Counted from the stretch's first letter, positions 45,535 to 58,489 are shown. The stretch: 64,000 nt of DNA from Adineta ricciae (GCA_905250025.1 CAJNOJ010000198.1:1-64000), one strand, 5' to 3'. A program made the numbers and translations. Notes: generated by a model from the letters alone, not told the origin.

Positions 45535-48500
45535 ATGACGGACCATACAGTCTCCGAGCATTTGACTAAAACTGATGGACACGAAGTTAGAAAGCTCTCT
45601 TATTGATAAAAGAAATACTCAGCTCTCTTTTTTTTTGTTCATAGTTGCACGCAGAACATGAACAAGATGGAGAAAACGCACTAGACGCGAATGAAGAAGC
45701 AACAGATCAACCTATCGATGGAGAAAACGGTCAACAGGAAGATAATTCACCACCAAAAGTTCAACTACAACCGATCATTGCGCCTGATATGTTTCCTCCG
45801 TTCGTTTTTTGTCTAAAACGGCAGCTTTTCGAAACTTAATCATGTTTTTGCTTCCAGGCCAGTTGTTGTTTGTGATCATCCTGAGAATTATCCTGTATCA
45901 TATCGATCGAACTCGAAAAAAGAACAATTGATCTTGACATTCATTGAAAATTTTCGTCGGCAATATCATCATCTCTATCGCGATCGCAAACCACTGTTTT
46001 TAAATCCATACAATGAATGTGGTGTACAAGTACGTATCCTAATAATTTAACGTCTACTTCCAGTGTCACGAATAAAATCAATTTTCCGTAGAAATTCGTT
46101 TGCACAACAGTTCAACCAACGTTACTTTCATTTTCAACATTATTTCAATGGGACGCAGCAGCAGAATTCGTCGCCGATCATCTCAATTATGAATTACTCG
46201 AACCACCACACGAAATTGTACGTTGAGAATCGATTTTTTTCATTCAATCGACCTTTCGATATTGTCTGTTTCTTTCCAGCCCAAAACACTTTGGTCACCA
46301 ACAAAAATTCTTCTGGATCAACGTGGTAATTGCTTTGATTATGCCACTCTACTCTGCTCATTATTAATCGGTGCTGGATACGATGCTTACGTCGTCAGTG
46401 GTTATGCAACAAGAGAAGTTTGCTACATGGATACAACCCGATTGCCAAATCCTTATATGAAAAAGAAAGAAGAGGTATGTTGAATTCACTTTTTTCTTCG
46501 AGTTTCTCATGGTGAACTTCTTTAGAAACGTCCGGAAAAAGTCAAACCTCCATATAAGAAATATACAGTTAAACCGCCGAAGGATTTAACATCGAAATAC
46601 GATGCTTATATGCATCAACGAAAACTGAATGAAATTCAAGCAGAAAAAGATCGCAAGCAAGAAGAAGAAAATCGACGAATTGCGGTAATTTCTACAAAGA
46701 AATTCATTGATGTTTTGTGAAAGATTGTTCCGCCTATAGGAAATTGAAAAACCATTACCTGATCCACTCTATGGCATTCGAGTACATGCTTGGGTCTTAG
46801 TTCTCTCCGGTAAACGTGAAGTACCTGAAGCATTTTTTATTGAACCAACAACAGGCTATGGTAAAGCAACAAATGATGTGGAGTACTTAGGTATTGAGAG
46901 TGTTTGGAATCATCAAAACTATTGGGTCAATGTTCAAGATTGTTCCAACGGTTGCGAGGTTAGTTTGTTTTCATATTGCAATTATATAAGAGAATGACTG
47001 ATTGAGAATGTTTTCAGTCACTTCAATTCGATTTGAATGATCAAGCACGATGGGAATTTATGTTTACATATTCGGCAAATTTACGTGGCACACTAACGGC
47101 TACGTTAAACACTGTAGGCAATTCAGCAATTCTCGATGAAGAAGACGAGAAAGTAAATTGGAACCTTTGTTTGCCTTCAGGAAAGTTCACATACATATTC
47201 CAATCTATATTTTATAGCCAAGTACTGAAGCTACGCAAAAGGATATCGAACTACCTCCATCATGGGTTGATCATCTTGTTTTAACGAAGAAGGGTATAAT
47301 CATTTGAAGAGTTCAACGTTTGACAAATGATATCTTTCATAGAATTCCAAGAGCGATATCCACATTGTCGTAAAACGTATTTCTATAAGAAGACTCGAGT
47401 AGAAAAATATGCACCATATCATATGAAAGATGGTATCATCCTTAAAGTATCCGAATTTGCTGATTATGACTGTAAGTTTCATTGAACAATTCAAAGCAAC
47501 AATGTTTCAATTGATGATATTTAGTCAAAGACCTCATTTATGTTACACAAAAATATGCTCATCGTCAGGATAAACTGGAAGAACGTAGACATGATGTTCG
47601 AAGTAACATAGTCTACGAAAACTATTTACCAGGTCGATCTGATCATTTAAAAGGTAAATTCTAACATCGAATGTCGTGAGTACTTCATTTTGATCTTTGT
47701 TTAGAGCATACATACGGCTTTGGACCTGAATTTGAACGTATAATGATCTATTATGACAAAGCGCGTATAGATGGCTTAGCTAAACGGCACGAAACTACAC
47801 TTGAATTAACGGATTATTTTGTTAATCGCGACGACTTTCTTGAATATCGGAAAGCTATGTTCGAACCTCGACCGAAGAAGTTCGGTCCAGCTGATAAGGA
47901 TACTAATCGGCCAATTCTTGTAAGTAAATTTAGTTTGAGCACTGATGTAGATTTCCTCCCTGTTCGTATCTGTTTTAGTCGATTACCGAACAATACGGTC
48001 GAAATTTAGAATTGAATGCCAATGACGATGTTCGTGAGATAGTCTATGGGATTAAAGATGAGAAATTCGTCATTACTTATCATCGCGATGATATTCACAT
48101 TACACCATCGACGAGGTAAGTTGAGAATTGCAAACTTGTGTGTGATTACAATAGATAGCTTCGTTTTTTTTTAAATTTATAGAACGTTCATCAAACCGGT
48201 AAGTGCTCCACAGAATGAATGAGATGAGGCCTGTAAAACTCGATTTAGCCTAATTGGAATGATAAAACCGTAACGTTGAAATGGAGTGATGATCAATTAG
48301 AAACTTACCAGGCCGATGAAGATTTCAAGCAATTGTCGAAACGTGATTTGTATCATAAAATGCTTCAGCTATTAGAACAAGAAGAAGAAGTTATTCGACG
48401 CGTTCGAAAAGCCGAAGACGAAGTAAACTGTTTTCCCCACTAAACATACATGCATCAATTAATCGATCTTTTCAAAAGACACGTGATCTGCAAAATCGTC

Positions 48501-49194
48501 GACAACAAGAAGAACTATTAAGCGATCTCGAAGTTAGTGTTTATGATACCGATCGAAACAATAAAGCGAAACAATACCGAGAAGCATTGGTAAATGACTC
48601 ATCGATTTAGGCAAATAAGTCTTTCGCGATTGTATTTCTTTAGGAGAAAAAAGCGAAAGAAGAAAATGACAAGAAGAAGATACCTGAAATAAACTATCTT
48701 GCACCATTTCTTGCTGCCATCGGTTCGTAGTTCATAAATCTTCTTTCATGCACTTTCCGATCGATTGTTGACAGGTAATCCTAGTCGAATCAATGCACAA
48801 ATCGCCAATCAATTACGTACTGCTGCGATACGTGACTTTAAAGAACGTTCAATTCGTAAAGCGAATCTCATGCAAGCGCGATATGAAAGTGAAATTCAGG
48901 AGCTATTTACTAAACAGCAATGGTACCAAAAACATCAAATTGGTATGACGAAAGAAGATGAACTCGAATACCAACGTTTATGTCAGGAAGCACAATTTCG
49001 TTTGCATATACTCGAAGAACGATTAGAACGGTCTGTTCAAATGTCATCTTTCGATTATGGTTGCATTTCTTTCTCTTTTTGTTAGACATAGACAATTAAC
49101 AACTGAGAAGTATATGCAATTGGAAAATAAACTCCAAGAAGATTCTCGTTTGAAAGAACCATATATTATTCCAACGGAAAAAAAGAATAGTTAA
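45535..49194 (+). CDS. DRC7: Dynein regulatory complex subunit 7 (CCDC135/lobo)
   Basis: Exon 1 starts at ATG 45535 (MTDHTVSEHLTKTDG); exon 2 is an acidic, Gln-rich stretch. The core follows: DHPENYPVSYRSNSKKEQLI, FRRQYHHLYRDRKPLFLNPY, then the transglutaminase-like block RGNCFDYATLLCSLLIGAGY with DAYVVSGYATRE, and VHAWVLVLSGKREVPEAFF with IEPTTG, all hallmark blocks of DRC7. Later parts contain YGFGPEFERIMIYYDKARID, a beta-rich middle, and long C-terminal coiled coils (KEERS-, ELFTKQQ- and EERLERS-type helices) ending near KKNS before TAA. About fifteen exons have introns of roughly 50-60 bp. DRC7 is part of the nexin link that coordinates axonemal dyneins in motile cilia. AATAAA lies at 49300, about 106 bp after the stop. 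Confidence 0.9.
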
Positions 49195-49537
49195 TCTTCA
49201 AACGCTGAATTCGAGTCTTCTTTTTATCTTTATCTGATTATTTCTTGATTTTATTTTATAAAAGAGATTGTGTTCGAAGGAAGAAAAGAGAAATGACAGA
49301 ATAAACGTATACACACACAAACTTGATTAAAGAGAAAATAACACTTTTATACATTAAATGTGTCGATTAACTCGCGTAATAAGACAAAAAAAAACATGAT
49401 TTCTTTTTTTCTCTGAACATTAACGAAAAGATTGCACAAAATGCATCATAAAAAGAAGACCAAAACCGCTCCGTTTAGCTTGTAATAGTCGTTGGTAAAT
49501 TTACATCTGACAAATTTTGCTTACGAACCAATTGAGA
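49195..49537. other. Shared 3' region of convergent DRC7 and delta-catenin genes
   Basis: Contains AATAAA on the plus strand (49300-49305) and TTTATT (a minus-strand AATAAA) near 49251, so the two transcripts probably overlap at their 3' ends. Confidence 0.5.
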
Positions 49538-52500
49538 TTACACCCATGAATCAGGCGATGCAGATGGTTGACTTAGTTGATTCCATGTTGCTGGTTGAAC
49601 TTGTTGTGAGCGGGTTTTATGAACTGTAGCGTAGAGATCAGCATGTGGATCCATATGAATGGGAGTCATCTAAAGAAGGCAGGATAAAATTGTTGAATTA
49701 GTTGACGTTTTCACCACTTACTCCATTTCCGTATGTTCTCGATAGATTGTCAACACTTTGATTCATTTTTTGCATTCGATATTCTTCTGTTCCTACAAAT
49801 CAACAGCTTTTTCATCGTATCAATCGATCATTTTCGTGAGTCTTACTTTGAGGACGCACGATTTGTTTTCCCTTCGCTGTAAAATGTGTTGGTTGACCCA
49901 TATCACCTCTTGGCCGATGTAATGTCGATTGTGGACTCGATGTTAATGATTTCGAATTGATTGATCGATGCTGGAGAAAATCATTTTCTTTATAACTATT
50001 TTGCTTATAGAATTCATGTAAAGATTTATGTTTATACATTGTATTAAGAACGTGTGCAGTATATTTAACAACTTTTGAACTGTAGGTAGTTGCTTTTGCG
50101 TTCATAATACCTTTCATTTTTGCTACGCCACCTTCTTGGAAGAGAATTTTTGCATTGACTTCATTCGTACGAATGATTTCATTCAACGCAGCTAGGACAG
50201 ATGCGAATGTTTCATCTGAATGTCGACGTCGAGCTGCTGTTTGTTCCGATGGATCAGGTAGAACAGCAACAAGTTCTTTAATGGCCCATCCACCCAAAAC
50301 ATCACAATTTTTCGGATCAATAGCTAGATTGCGCAGAGCAATGGCTGATGCATTAACAACAGAATCACATTCGACAACACGTAACAGATCAACTAATTCA
50401 ACGAGACCACGCGCTTTTCGAACCTCCGCACGTAAATCAATCGATGGTTTCCAATAACAAGCAGCTAAACAACGCAGATAATGAACATTTCAATAAAGCA
50501 AAAAAGAACAAATACTCACTTAAATTTTGAATGCATCCAGCTGTTGCCTCTAATGTGTCTGGGTTGCTGCTATTCCGTAAGAGATGAACATATGTAACAA
50601 TCACTTCTGGTTGCCAAAGCATTTCCACAGGTCGACCTTGTCTTGGCGGCATGACAGCATATATATTGTTTCCTGTTTGTTCATAGATTTGCTTGCCTTT
50701 CTTCTGTTTCGAACTCATACAACCTGTCTTGATCTTTTCATTGGATTGTCCCGGCGTCATGCTCCACGTCGATGTCGTATTCATATTAGCTGGGTAATTT
50801 CGATCGTAGTCTCGATCGACAACCTCTTGCAATTTATAAGATAAATTACGTAAGACACACATGCAATTTTCAATTGATTTATTGTCGATTTCATTCAAAG
50901 ATTGAAGACTGGAGTTAACGGCATGTAGTAATGAGGGAATAAATCCTTCACATTCACGCATCTTACGACGACCTTCATAGTCAGCTGATGAACAATTCCT
51001 AGAACAAAGAAAGAACGGAACTGAGTTAATAAATCAATTCCTTTCTCAAATAAAATATGCATGATGTTTAGTCAGCAAGCAATGCTAATCGAAAAGTACG
51101 TTCATTACCGGAGTATTCCAGTTGTATTCTTGAACACAGGCGGAAATTTGCCTTGTGGATTCAATCGTCGATTGATATCGGCATCCCAGCCTGAGAATGG
51201 GATGAGAATATTTTTCACAAGAACATTTAAACCTTCATCAACGATTTGTCCTTTCAAGTGCGGAGATGAAGATGCATTCCAAAGAACAGCTGTAACCGAT
51301 TCACGAACATCTTCGTAGGGTGTTCGACGTAGAAGATGAATCAATGCGGGTATACCATCGCGATTTTTCAATTCGATCTATTCAGGAAAAAGAGAATTTG
51401 TACATGGAAGAAGATAAACATCGTCAAACCTTATTCTCATCATTTCGTTTTCCATAGCATAGGTTTCTCAATGCTCCACATGCATTTTTTTGAATTTCCA
51501 CTTTATCATGGTTCAACAGAGCAACTAAATAAGTTATACCATTCAATGATCTAGTTTTCGATTTAATATTATCATCATTATAGCATAGATGTTGCAGATA
51601 AGCAGCGGCATTTTCTTTGATAACGTCACTTGAATGAGTCAGATATTCGATAACTTCTTCAAGATCAGGATCACGCCAATGTTGTTCTATAGAATATGCA
51701 GAATATTGTATATTTATCAAAAGTTCGAGAAAATAAACAAGATAGAAATGCCAAGCAAAGCAGGGAAATCGAGAAATTTTACCTCGAAATTCTGTATCAA
51801 CTGAAGGCGATCGTCGTTTTGACGAATCATTATCTTCATTTAAGCCAAACGGTGCATACATACGACTCAATGTTCCATAATCTTCTCCGTAGCCAGGAGG
51901 AGCTGAAAAAAGCGTATTTTAAGCCAAATGCATATACATACAGCAAGCAACAATAGCAAAAAGCTGTGGTCAAACAATGAATTACCGTGTCCGAGACTAT
52001 CAGGTGATTGTCGACCAGCGGTGGGCATCAGCACACGGCTGACTGGATCAGGTCGACCCGGTCCTAAACCTTCATAAGGATTTTCGACGTCAAGATCGGG
52101 TTCATCAACTAGATTTGGATCATTTGGGTCATAACCCATGCTTCTTTCATCTGTATTGACTAGAAAAAGAACAAGAACAGACATTAAAGAGACAAAAGAA
52201 AAACATCTGTGTGAAGTATACTTTTATTGTTTTCTGGTTCATTGTAACCATTACCGTTGAAAGGTTGTTGAGAACCGTTTCGTCCATTTGAATAAGTCTC
52301 ATTATTATGGTTATTAAGATCAAAATGTTTCATTCCATTTGTTATCTCCTTTGCTATACTCTCATATTGAGAGTAGGATGAATTGGGAAGGAATCCACCA
52401 CTCATATCATGTTTCATCGAGATGTGATGTTTTGAATCAGTTGCTCGATTGGATTCACCGTTCGATGGCTCAATTAAATGATGATGAACACGAGTGATCT

Positions 52501-52711
52501 TTTCGACTTTTGTTACTTTCGAAACTTGCTGTGATTCTTCGCGTTTTCGGATAACTTTTGTTCCATCGGGTGTTGTTTCTTCTTCGACTGTTGTTGTTAC
52601 TTTAACGATATTTGTTTGAGGATTGTCATTATCGTCACCATCGGATGTATACGTATACGAATAAACATGACGTTCATGTTGAAGATCATCTAATTTAGTT
52701 TCGCCAGGCAT
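49538..52711 (-). CDS. CTNND: Delta-catenin/p120-catenin family armadillo protein
   Basis: The ATG at 52711 starts a polar N-terminal region with Thr/Glu-rich runs and Asn-rich stretches (to about 51780). The armadillo array opens with HWRDPDLEEVIEYLTHSSDV and AAAYLQHLCYND. It continues with ACGALRNLCYGKRNDENK, DGIPALIHLLRRTPYEDVRE, VLWNASSSPHLK and later NASAIALRNLAIDPKN, covering the usual repeat set including the long insert loop typical of p120 catenins (about 50800-50640, Lys-rich). The C terminus reads SASPDSWV before TAA; DSWV is the class I PDZ ligand shared by delta-catenin and ARVCF. The family binds the juxtamembrane tail of cadherins and modulates Rho GTPases. A cadherin gene starts about 11 kb away, but linkage is probably incidental. 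Confidence 0.9.
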
Positions 52712-54396
52712 AATGGAGATATAAGTAATGATTGATTATAACTAAAGAAGAAGAAGAAGAAGAAGAAAGATTGAGATTATGGGAAAAGAATTCAGTTAAT
52801 GTCTATATTTCTAGATCAAACATATGGAAGATTAATTACAAATCGATTCTGTCATGTCCAGTAAAGAAAACTAAAGGTCATATGCAAAGAAGAACAAAAT
52901 TCGCATATTGTTCATACGTATCAGTATGAAATCTTATCGATTTCTAACAAAGAAATGAAGAGAATGAAACATTTTTACAACGAAGTCAATCATCCTAAGC
53001 TAAGTAGAGCATAAATCCCTCCAGGACAATGTATGTTCTGTTATAAAATCTCTTCAATGCATTTTTTAGTTACATCAACTCTTCTATTGTCCTGAAGGTA
53101 CACATATAAACTGTAAAGTATCTCATTCGCTATGTTCTACAATTGTATTTTATCTAGCCAGTAGATAAATCTAACTCACTCGTGCAAATAGCATGTAATA
53201 GATTTTCATTTCTGTCATACTCTGCGAGACATAAGACATATGGTATCTAAAAAAAAGGAATGCAATTTATTCATCTATTTAACAAATGGAAGTCGTTTCT
53301 ATTCTCCTTCGATCTCCCATGTATATATAAATACTTGACTAGTTGGGGAAGAAAAAGCCGGAAAGTCATTGTGACGAGTACAATCTTTTCTATTTGTTTC
53401 AATGTAATCAGAAAAAGCCTTGAATGAACAAATATAATCAACAAATGGGACAGAAGAGAGAATCGCTTACCATCATCAGCTATTTTACTTCATCTCTTCT
53501 CTTCCGAGATAGATTTCATATATTTTATTCTCTCGTATTTCATACACATATAATATAGACAGTCAGAAATCAAAATAACAATAACTCTTTACTACTGCGT
53601 ACTCGGACATAGGGCGCACGAGACATGCATACATATATGTGTGTGTGTGTGTGTCTGTGTGTGTACACAGAATGACCGACAATGTGTGTTGACCATATGA
53701 GAAATGCGAGCAAGAAAAGAAGAAATGCAATTTGTTGTCTAGCTTATAGACAAAGGACGAATAGCGGCGTAAATTGAACGACTATCCAAGTTTTTCGTAA
53801 TAAAGAGTAGATCTTCGACATTGAAGAGAATATTTATAAGTGATCTCGAAGCTCGAAAGAAGATAGTAGACAGAACAATTAACTTCACTTAGCGACAAAT
53901 TCAGTTAATCTTACCTGAAGGGACCAGTAGTAATCTATATGGAACGTTTCATGAATGACCAGTCTAATAAATTATTCGTATTAATCTTAAAATAATCAAA
54001 TCGATACAAAGAGAAATATTAATCAAGCCATTGATGATACACGAAGAAGAAAAGAACAGACAAATGTCGAGAGCATAAAGAAAAAGAAAATGAATAGTTA
54101 GCGACATCATTTTTCTGAGCCGCCGCCATATGTATTGATGTTCAGCCTCAACGATGACTATCCATTGAAATCAACAAAAATAGTATTCGTTAACGTATCT
54201 CTCTCGCTCGTGGTAAACACTACAGACATGACATTTCCTATTGAATCTTTCATGTGTCGCAAAACGTTTCATAGATGATGTAAGTTACTTCATATTTTCA
54301 ATTTCTCTCGACAAATAAAGAATTATTGCCATTTTGTTCGTAATATAACATCGATTTATATTGCATAAAATGTGGGAAAAAAAAGAACGTTTCTCT
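52712..54396. other. Intergenic, 1.7 kb
   Basis: Contains the delta-catenin promoter, a GAA run near 52742, a GT repeat (53639-53664) and a 9-bp inverted repeat pair (53022-53030 with 53086-53094). No coding sequence was recognised. Confidence 0.6.
53639..53664. repeat. (GT)n microsatellite
   Basis: About twelve GT units, broken once by CT, in intergenic DNA. Confidence 0.85.
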
Positions 54397-55212
54397 TCAA
54401 AAAAAGAAGCTTTTACTACGTCGAGTTTTACGCATTTGAGCAAAGTCAGATATGAATGTCCATAGACCAATTGATGCATCATATTCCGCTACGATCATCG
54501 ACAGAAAATTTACTTCGTTACGTTTATTGTTTTCTAGTTCGATAAGATACGTTAATTTATCATCTACATCATCGAGATTGAGCATAGATGCAAGTAATGT
54601 CACACTAGCTCGATGGGTGACGATGAGTACCGTTGGCGGTGAGAAGGATAGTCCTTTTCTACCTCGAGTCAATAACCTATCGATAATTCTCTTCAATACA
54701 AAATGCGTTCGACGAAAATAATCTAAGCGTGTTTCACCATATATGAGACGACTGTCGTTCGATGGAAACGTCGGCTGATAATAAAGATCAACGTTAAAAC
54801 CTGCTGATGCAAAGAAATTCGCCGATTGTAATGGTAATTCTCGTCGTACTGGTTCATGGAGAGCAAGGTCAATTTTCAATGGTATATTTCTCCGATTGCC
54901 GCAACCTTGAAGAACAGAATCAGCAGTTTGAATACAACGCATCGCTGGTGACGTATAAACTTGATCAGGGATTAGATTTAACGAACGAAAGAATTCTCCT
55001 GTACGTTTCGCATGATCTTTTCCATATCTGCTCAACGGCGTGTCGAGAACGTGTTCATAGGGATCTGCGCGATGTGGTAACACTGTTGGTAATTGCCTCA
55101 CATGAGGAACGTAGACTCCATTAATGAAAGCTTCCGCTGGCCAATCACGATTTTGTAAAACAGAATCTAACCGTTCAGAATGTCGCATTATGATAATTCG
55201 TGGTTTCCTCAT
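54397..55212 (-). CDS. Histidine phosphatase, UBASH3/TULA-like, single exon
   Basis: An intact intronless frame of 271 residues runs from ATG 55212 to the stop at 54397. The catalytic RHG-type motif is MRHSERLD (His 11), followed by LSRYGKDHAKRTGEFF, the conserved YTSPAMRCIQTADSVL (second Arg), LHEP (acid) and VLIVTHRASVT (second catalytic His). This set matches the 2H-phosphatase/phosphoglycerate-mutase branch, and the surrounding blocks (RHGERMD-type start, SPSLRCVQTA-type centre) are closest to UBASH3 phosphatase domains. No SH3 or UBA domain is attached. In animals UBASH3-type enzymes remove phosphate from phosphotyrosine or from ecdysteroid phosphates; the substrate here is unknown. The C terminus is basic then Phe-rich (KTRRSKSFFF), which may be a membrane or sorting signal. 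Confidence 0.8.
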   Translation of the reverse strand: MRKPRIIIMRHSERLDSVLQNRDWPAEAFINGVYVPHVRQLPTVLPHRADPYEHVLDTPLSRYGKDHAKRTGEFFRSLNLIPDQVYTSPAMRCIQTADSVLQGCGNRRNIPLKIDLALHEPVRRELPLQSANFFASAGFNVDLYYQPTFPSNDSRLIYGETRLDYFRRTHFVLKRIIDRLLTRGRKGLSFSPPTVLIVTHRASVTLLASMLNLDDVDDKLTYLIELENNKRNEVNFLSMIVAEYDASIGLWTFISDFAQMRKTRRSKSFFF

Positions 55213-55694
55213 GTTGGCTGAATGTCACTTCACTTATCGATCGTGTAAATAGTTTTGCTCGTTAGCAGAATATTAATTCACATATATATACACATATAGA
55301 GTTGGTCTGTTTTTCAAAACAAATCAGTCGAGCGCACACACAATCGTTTCCAAATTAAAGTAAAAAACAGCAAGTAACTATTTTTTTCTAATGGTATATC
55401 ATTTAAGAGTCTATATATATATTTTTATCGATAATATCTTTCCAAGGTAAAGAAAATATTATTTATTTTATCGAATTTTTTCATACAAACGTACTGTCTC
55501 TGGACACTCGCCACAGATCGACAAACAATTTTCATAGATCATTTCCAAAACTTGAATCTTTGTCTCCTCTCCTAAGACATGGATTCTGTTCTGTGGAATG
55601 ACAATGATGATAATTATTTGCGAAAAAGACAAAAATTTGCCACCTTGCCATTTCTGTTCGCTTATGTCTGTTTCTATTCGTTGATTCTTACTCG

Positions 55695-55721
55695 CCGACC
55701 GTCTCTATTGACGACGGTCGG
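55695..55721. repeat. GC-rich inverted repeat (9-bp arms)
   Basis: CCGACCGTC (55695-55703) and its perfect complement GACGGTCGG (55713-55721) flank a 9-base spacer in otherwise AT-rich DNA. It could form a stable hairpin or be a dimer-binding site. Confidence 0.5.
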
Positions 55722-56310
55722 GAATGGGCGACGAACGTGCGCATCTAAGACAGCGCGCGCGAGAGAGAGAATAAAACACGTCACTCGTCGACTTTTCTTC
55801 TTAGTTAGTACTGCCTATCGACGGATGTATACCGACGTATGCTCGTTCTTTTTCTATTCCTCCATTTGGTTCGTGTAGAACAGAGAAAGACAAACTCCAA
55901 TCATGTTTTTTTCTTTGACGATAAAATTTGCCCTCGACAAAGCACAATTCGTCATTTTGTATTTTCATTTTAGAAAAAACTCTCGATTTATCTCTTCACT
56001 CGAATCTATCATTTTTCTTCTTTTCTCTTTTCCTTCATACATCTCAACAAGTCGGACTATTTGGCAGTTGCATATTAACAGTCGGCGAAATCTATCACAC
56101 ACGCACACATTCAATTGTTTAGTGTATTTGATAAAATAAATATTGATTGATTCCTCACCAGAACACACCGATTTGTCATCATATCAAAACGCAAGACTGT
56201 CCATCGACATCATCTTATTAAAAACGGTAACTAAATTGAAAAACATCTTTTCTTATTTTCAACTATTGCACACTGGATATTTGTCTACGTGATCCACAAG
56301 GAAAACTCGG

Positions 56311-56553
56311 TTATTCTCCATCAAAGAAATCAGCTGCTCTTCGTCCAGTCAATTCTATTTGTGATGAATAGGCACTAAATTCAGTTGATATAAAAATCCG
56401 ATTGAAATTCCTCTGTCTATTTGACTCATTTTCAAGACAAAGCATTTCTGTTGTATCAGCACGGAGATGATATTCATTGAGCGTTCGCATAGTTTCTTTC
56501 GAAAAGTATTGGCCAGCTTGAAAAAATGGAGGATAGTGCGCATATGTATTCAT
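56311..56553 (-). CDS. Possible small protein, about 80 aa, unknown
   Basis: A single-exon frame runs from ATG 56553 to the stop at 56311. It begins MNTYAHYPPFFQAGQYFSKE and ends GRRAADFFDGE. It is polar with balanced amino-acid use, unlike the simple-repeat frames nearby, but has no recognised domain and no clear signal peptide. No splice partner was identified. Confidence 0.25.
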   Translation of the reverse strand: MNTYAHYPPFFQAGQYFSKETMRTLNEYHLRADTTEMLCLENESNRQRNFNRIFISTEFSAYSSQIELTGRRAADFFDGE

Positions 56554-58489
56554 TTCTCTTCTGGCTTCTCTTTTCAAACGTGATCAAGCTTGATTTACGA
56601 ATCAAAAAAGTTGGCATTATTATGAAAAACAATGCATTTGCACACATGTGTATATTACAATCAAGTCTTATTGAAGAAAAGACCATTATTGATAAAGCAA
56701 GTTTTACAACAACTGCTCGTCACGTTCGTCGATTACGCCAAGTATCTCAAGATTGAAGTAGGCTTACACGAAAAAAGGAAATCTCGCCGGGTTAGGTTAT
56801 AGAAGAAGTAACTGATAGATTGCTTGTCTATTGCATTCACTCAATAAGGAGATCAAATATGCTGACTAGGATATATTATCCAAATGGAATCAAATAGTTT
56901 CTTCGACAAGTGTATTTGTGAAAATGTTTTATGAAGAGACGAACAATTAAGTGCAGTAGATCGATAAAATTCCGACATAACAGAGAGAGAGAGGACGATG
57001 ACTGATATTCAGATAGAATTTGAGTTAGTTTTTTTCGCATACGACTAAGTCGTATTTCTATGAACTGAACGAACCTCGAAAGCAGGTTTTTATCGGATAC
57101 ATGTTAACCACACTGGTATACGTCATACAATTGTTCTAGGAACTAAAAATGTTCTATCCTGTGAGTGTGTTTGACCTAGTCCAAGCACTTGATCACTTCC
57201 AGTGTGAGAAAATAGATAAGATATATGAGTTCGAGTTTATCATCAATCATTATTGACTTGTGCTAATTCTCGTAAATGACCGATGAATATTAGGCTCTAC
57301 TCGTATTTTCTATCGATGAACAATAATTAGAATGAATGACGATATCATAATCTATATCCTATTTGAACGTGATGGTATATTCTTGGTTATACATATATAT
57401 ATTGAATTGGCTAGAATGTAGGTGTGCCTTTACCCACTTGAACATCAATCTTCTCGTAATCGACTGAAATTTAAATACCGCCGAAGAGCACGTTGATAAA
57501 GTTCAGTGATTGGTGTTTATGAACAAATGCTCGTTTCATTTTTCGAATGAATATACATGCACATATACAAACACACACGATAAGATTAGGTCAATTGTCA
57601 ATGTATTGTGTTACAATATCGACGATGTCCACCATTTCAAGCAGCCATTCAGTGTATCATCTGGAACTGTATCATGTTCAAGAATTGTACTTTCTATTCT
57701 TATGCCTGTAGGAACTACGATCGTTGAGAGAGTTCGAAGCACAAAGATTTGATCGTTATTGTTGTAGTTTTTCGTTAGAAAATTTGAGAATAGTGTGAAT
57801 ATTTCCCCATGATCGAAAGAACGAAGAAAGGTACAACAAAAAAAGCTTGATACTAGGATAGATCGATATCTTCTCACTTGATGTTTGTAGAATTTATAAG
57901 TTTCCATCGATGTTAATCCTATGTGCCTATGGAAATAGAGAGTATTCAATTTTGTAATGGCTTGTCATCTCATCAAAGGTTTTGTTCTACTGTTTGATAC
58001 TTAGAGAGAATTATTGCATTGAAGGAAGGATGAAGTGTAATTTGATTACCTATGAGAAGTACTTCGAAATGGCGTACATTTTATTGAGCAAGTAGTTTTA
58101 CGTGTGATAGGTACATAGAAAGTTCTAACACAGCTGTGTATCACTTTTCTTTTTGTCGGAAAATTCTTTGGTAATTCTCTTCATAATGTATATGCAACAA
58201 TCGATCTTGGTTCCTGTTACTTGTCGGCATTAATGAAACTATCCAAGCCATTCAAATCCCGAATTATGAAATCGCTTTCTTTTTCTACCTTATTAATTGT
58301 GTTGTTGAATTACGAGTTCAATTTCTTTATTTCTCTAATCGTTTACTTAAGTGCGGAATTCACCAAGTTTCGTTGTGCACTATAAAAACTGAAGTGCAGC
58401 TGAAATTCCAAAGCCCATTAATTCGATTTCTAATATTACCTTTTCATTTATTTCAGTATATTGACATAAATCTAAGATAACACTTGACT

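Larger units (their letters stand above)
55213..58489. other. Gene-poor gap, 3.3 kb
   Basis: The longest stretch without a clear gene. It contains a GC-rich perfect 9-bp inverted repeat (55695-55721), a GA run near 55755-55770, a possible small minus-strand frame (56311-56553) and another at 57611-57949 without recognised domains. The right end contains an acceptor-like TTTATTTCAG (AG at 58455-58456), 33 nt before the RBM12 start codon. Confidence 0.5.

Noticed and set aside
55579-55878. Plus-strand frame of 99 codons
   Set aside because: Overlaps the GC-rich hairpin and GA repeat; Phe/Tyr/Arg-rich with no recognisable family.
57611-57949. Minus-strand frame of 112 codons in the gene-poor gap
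   Set aside because: Composition is not clearly biased, but there is no domain, signal or splice partner; left unassigned.
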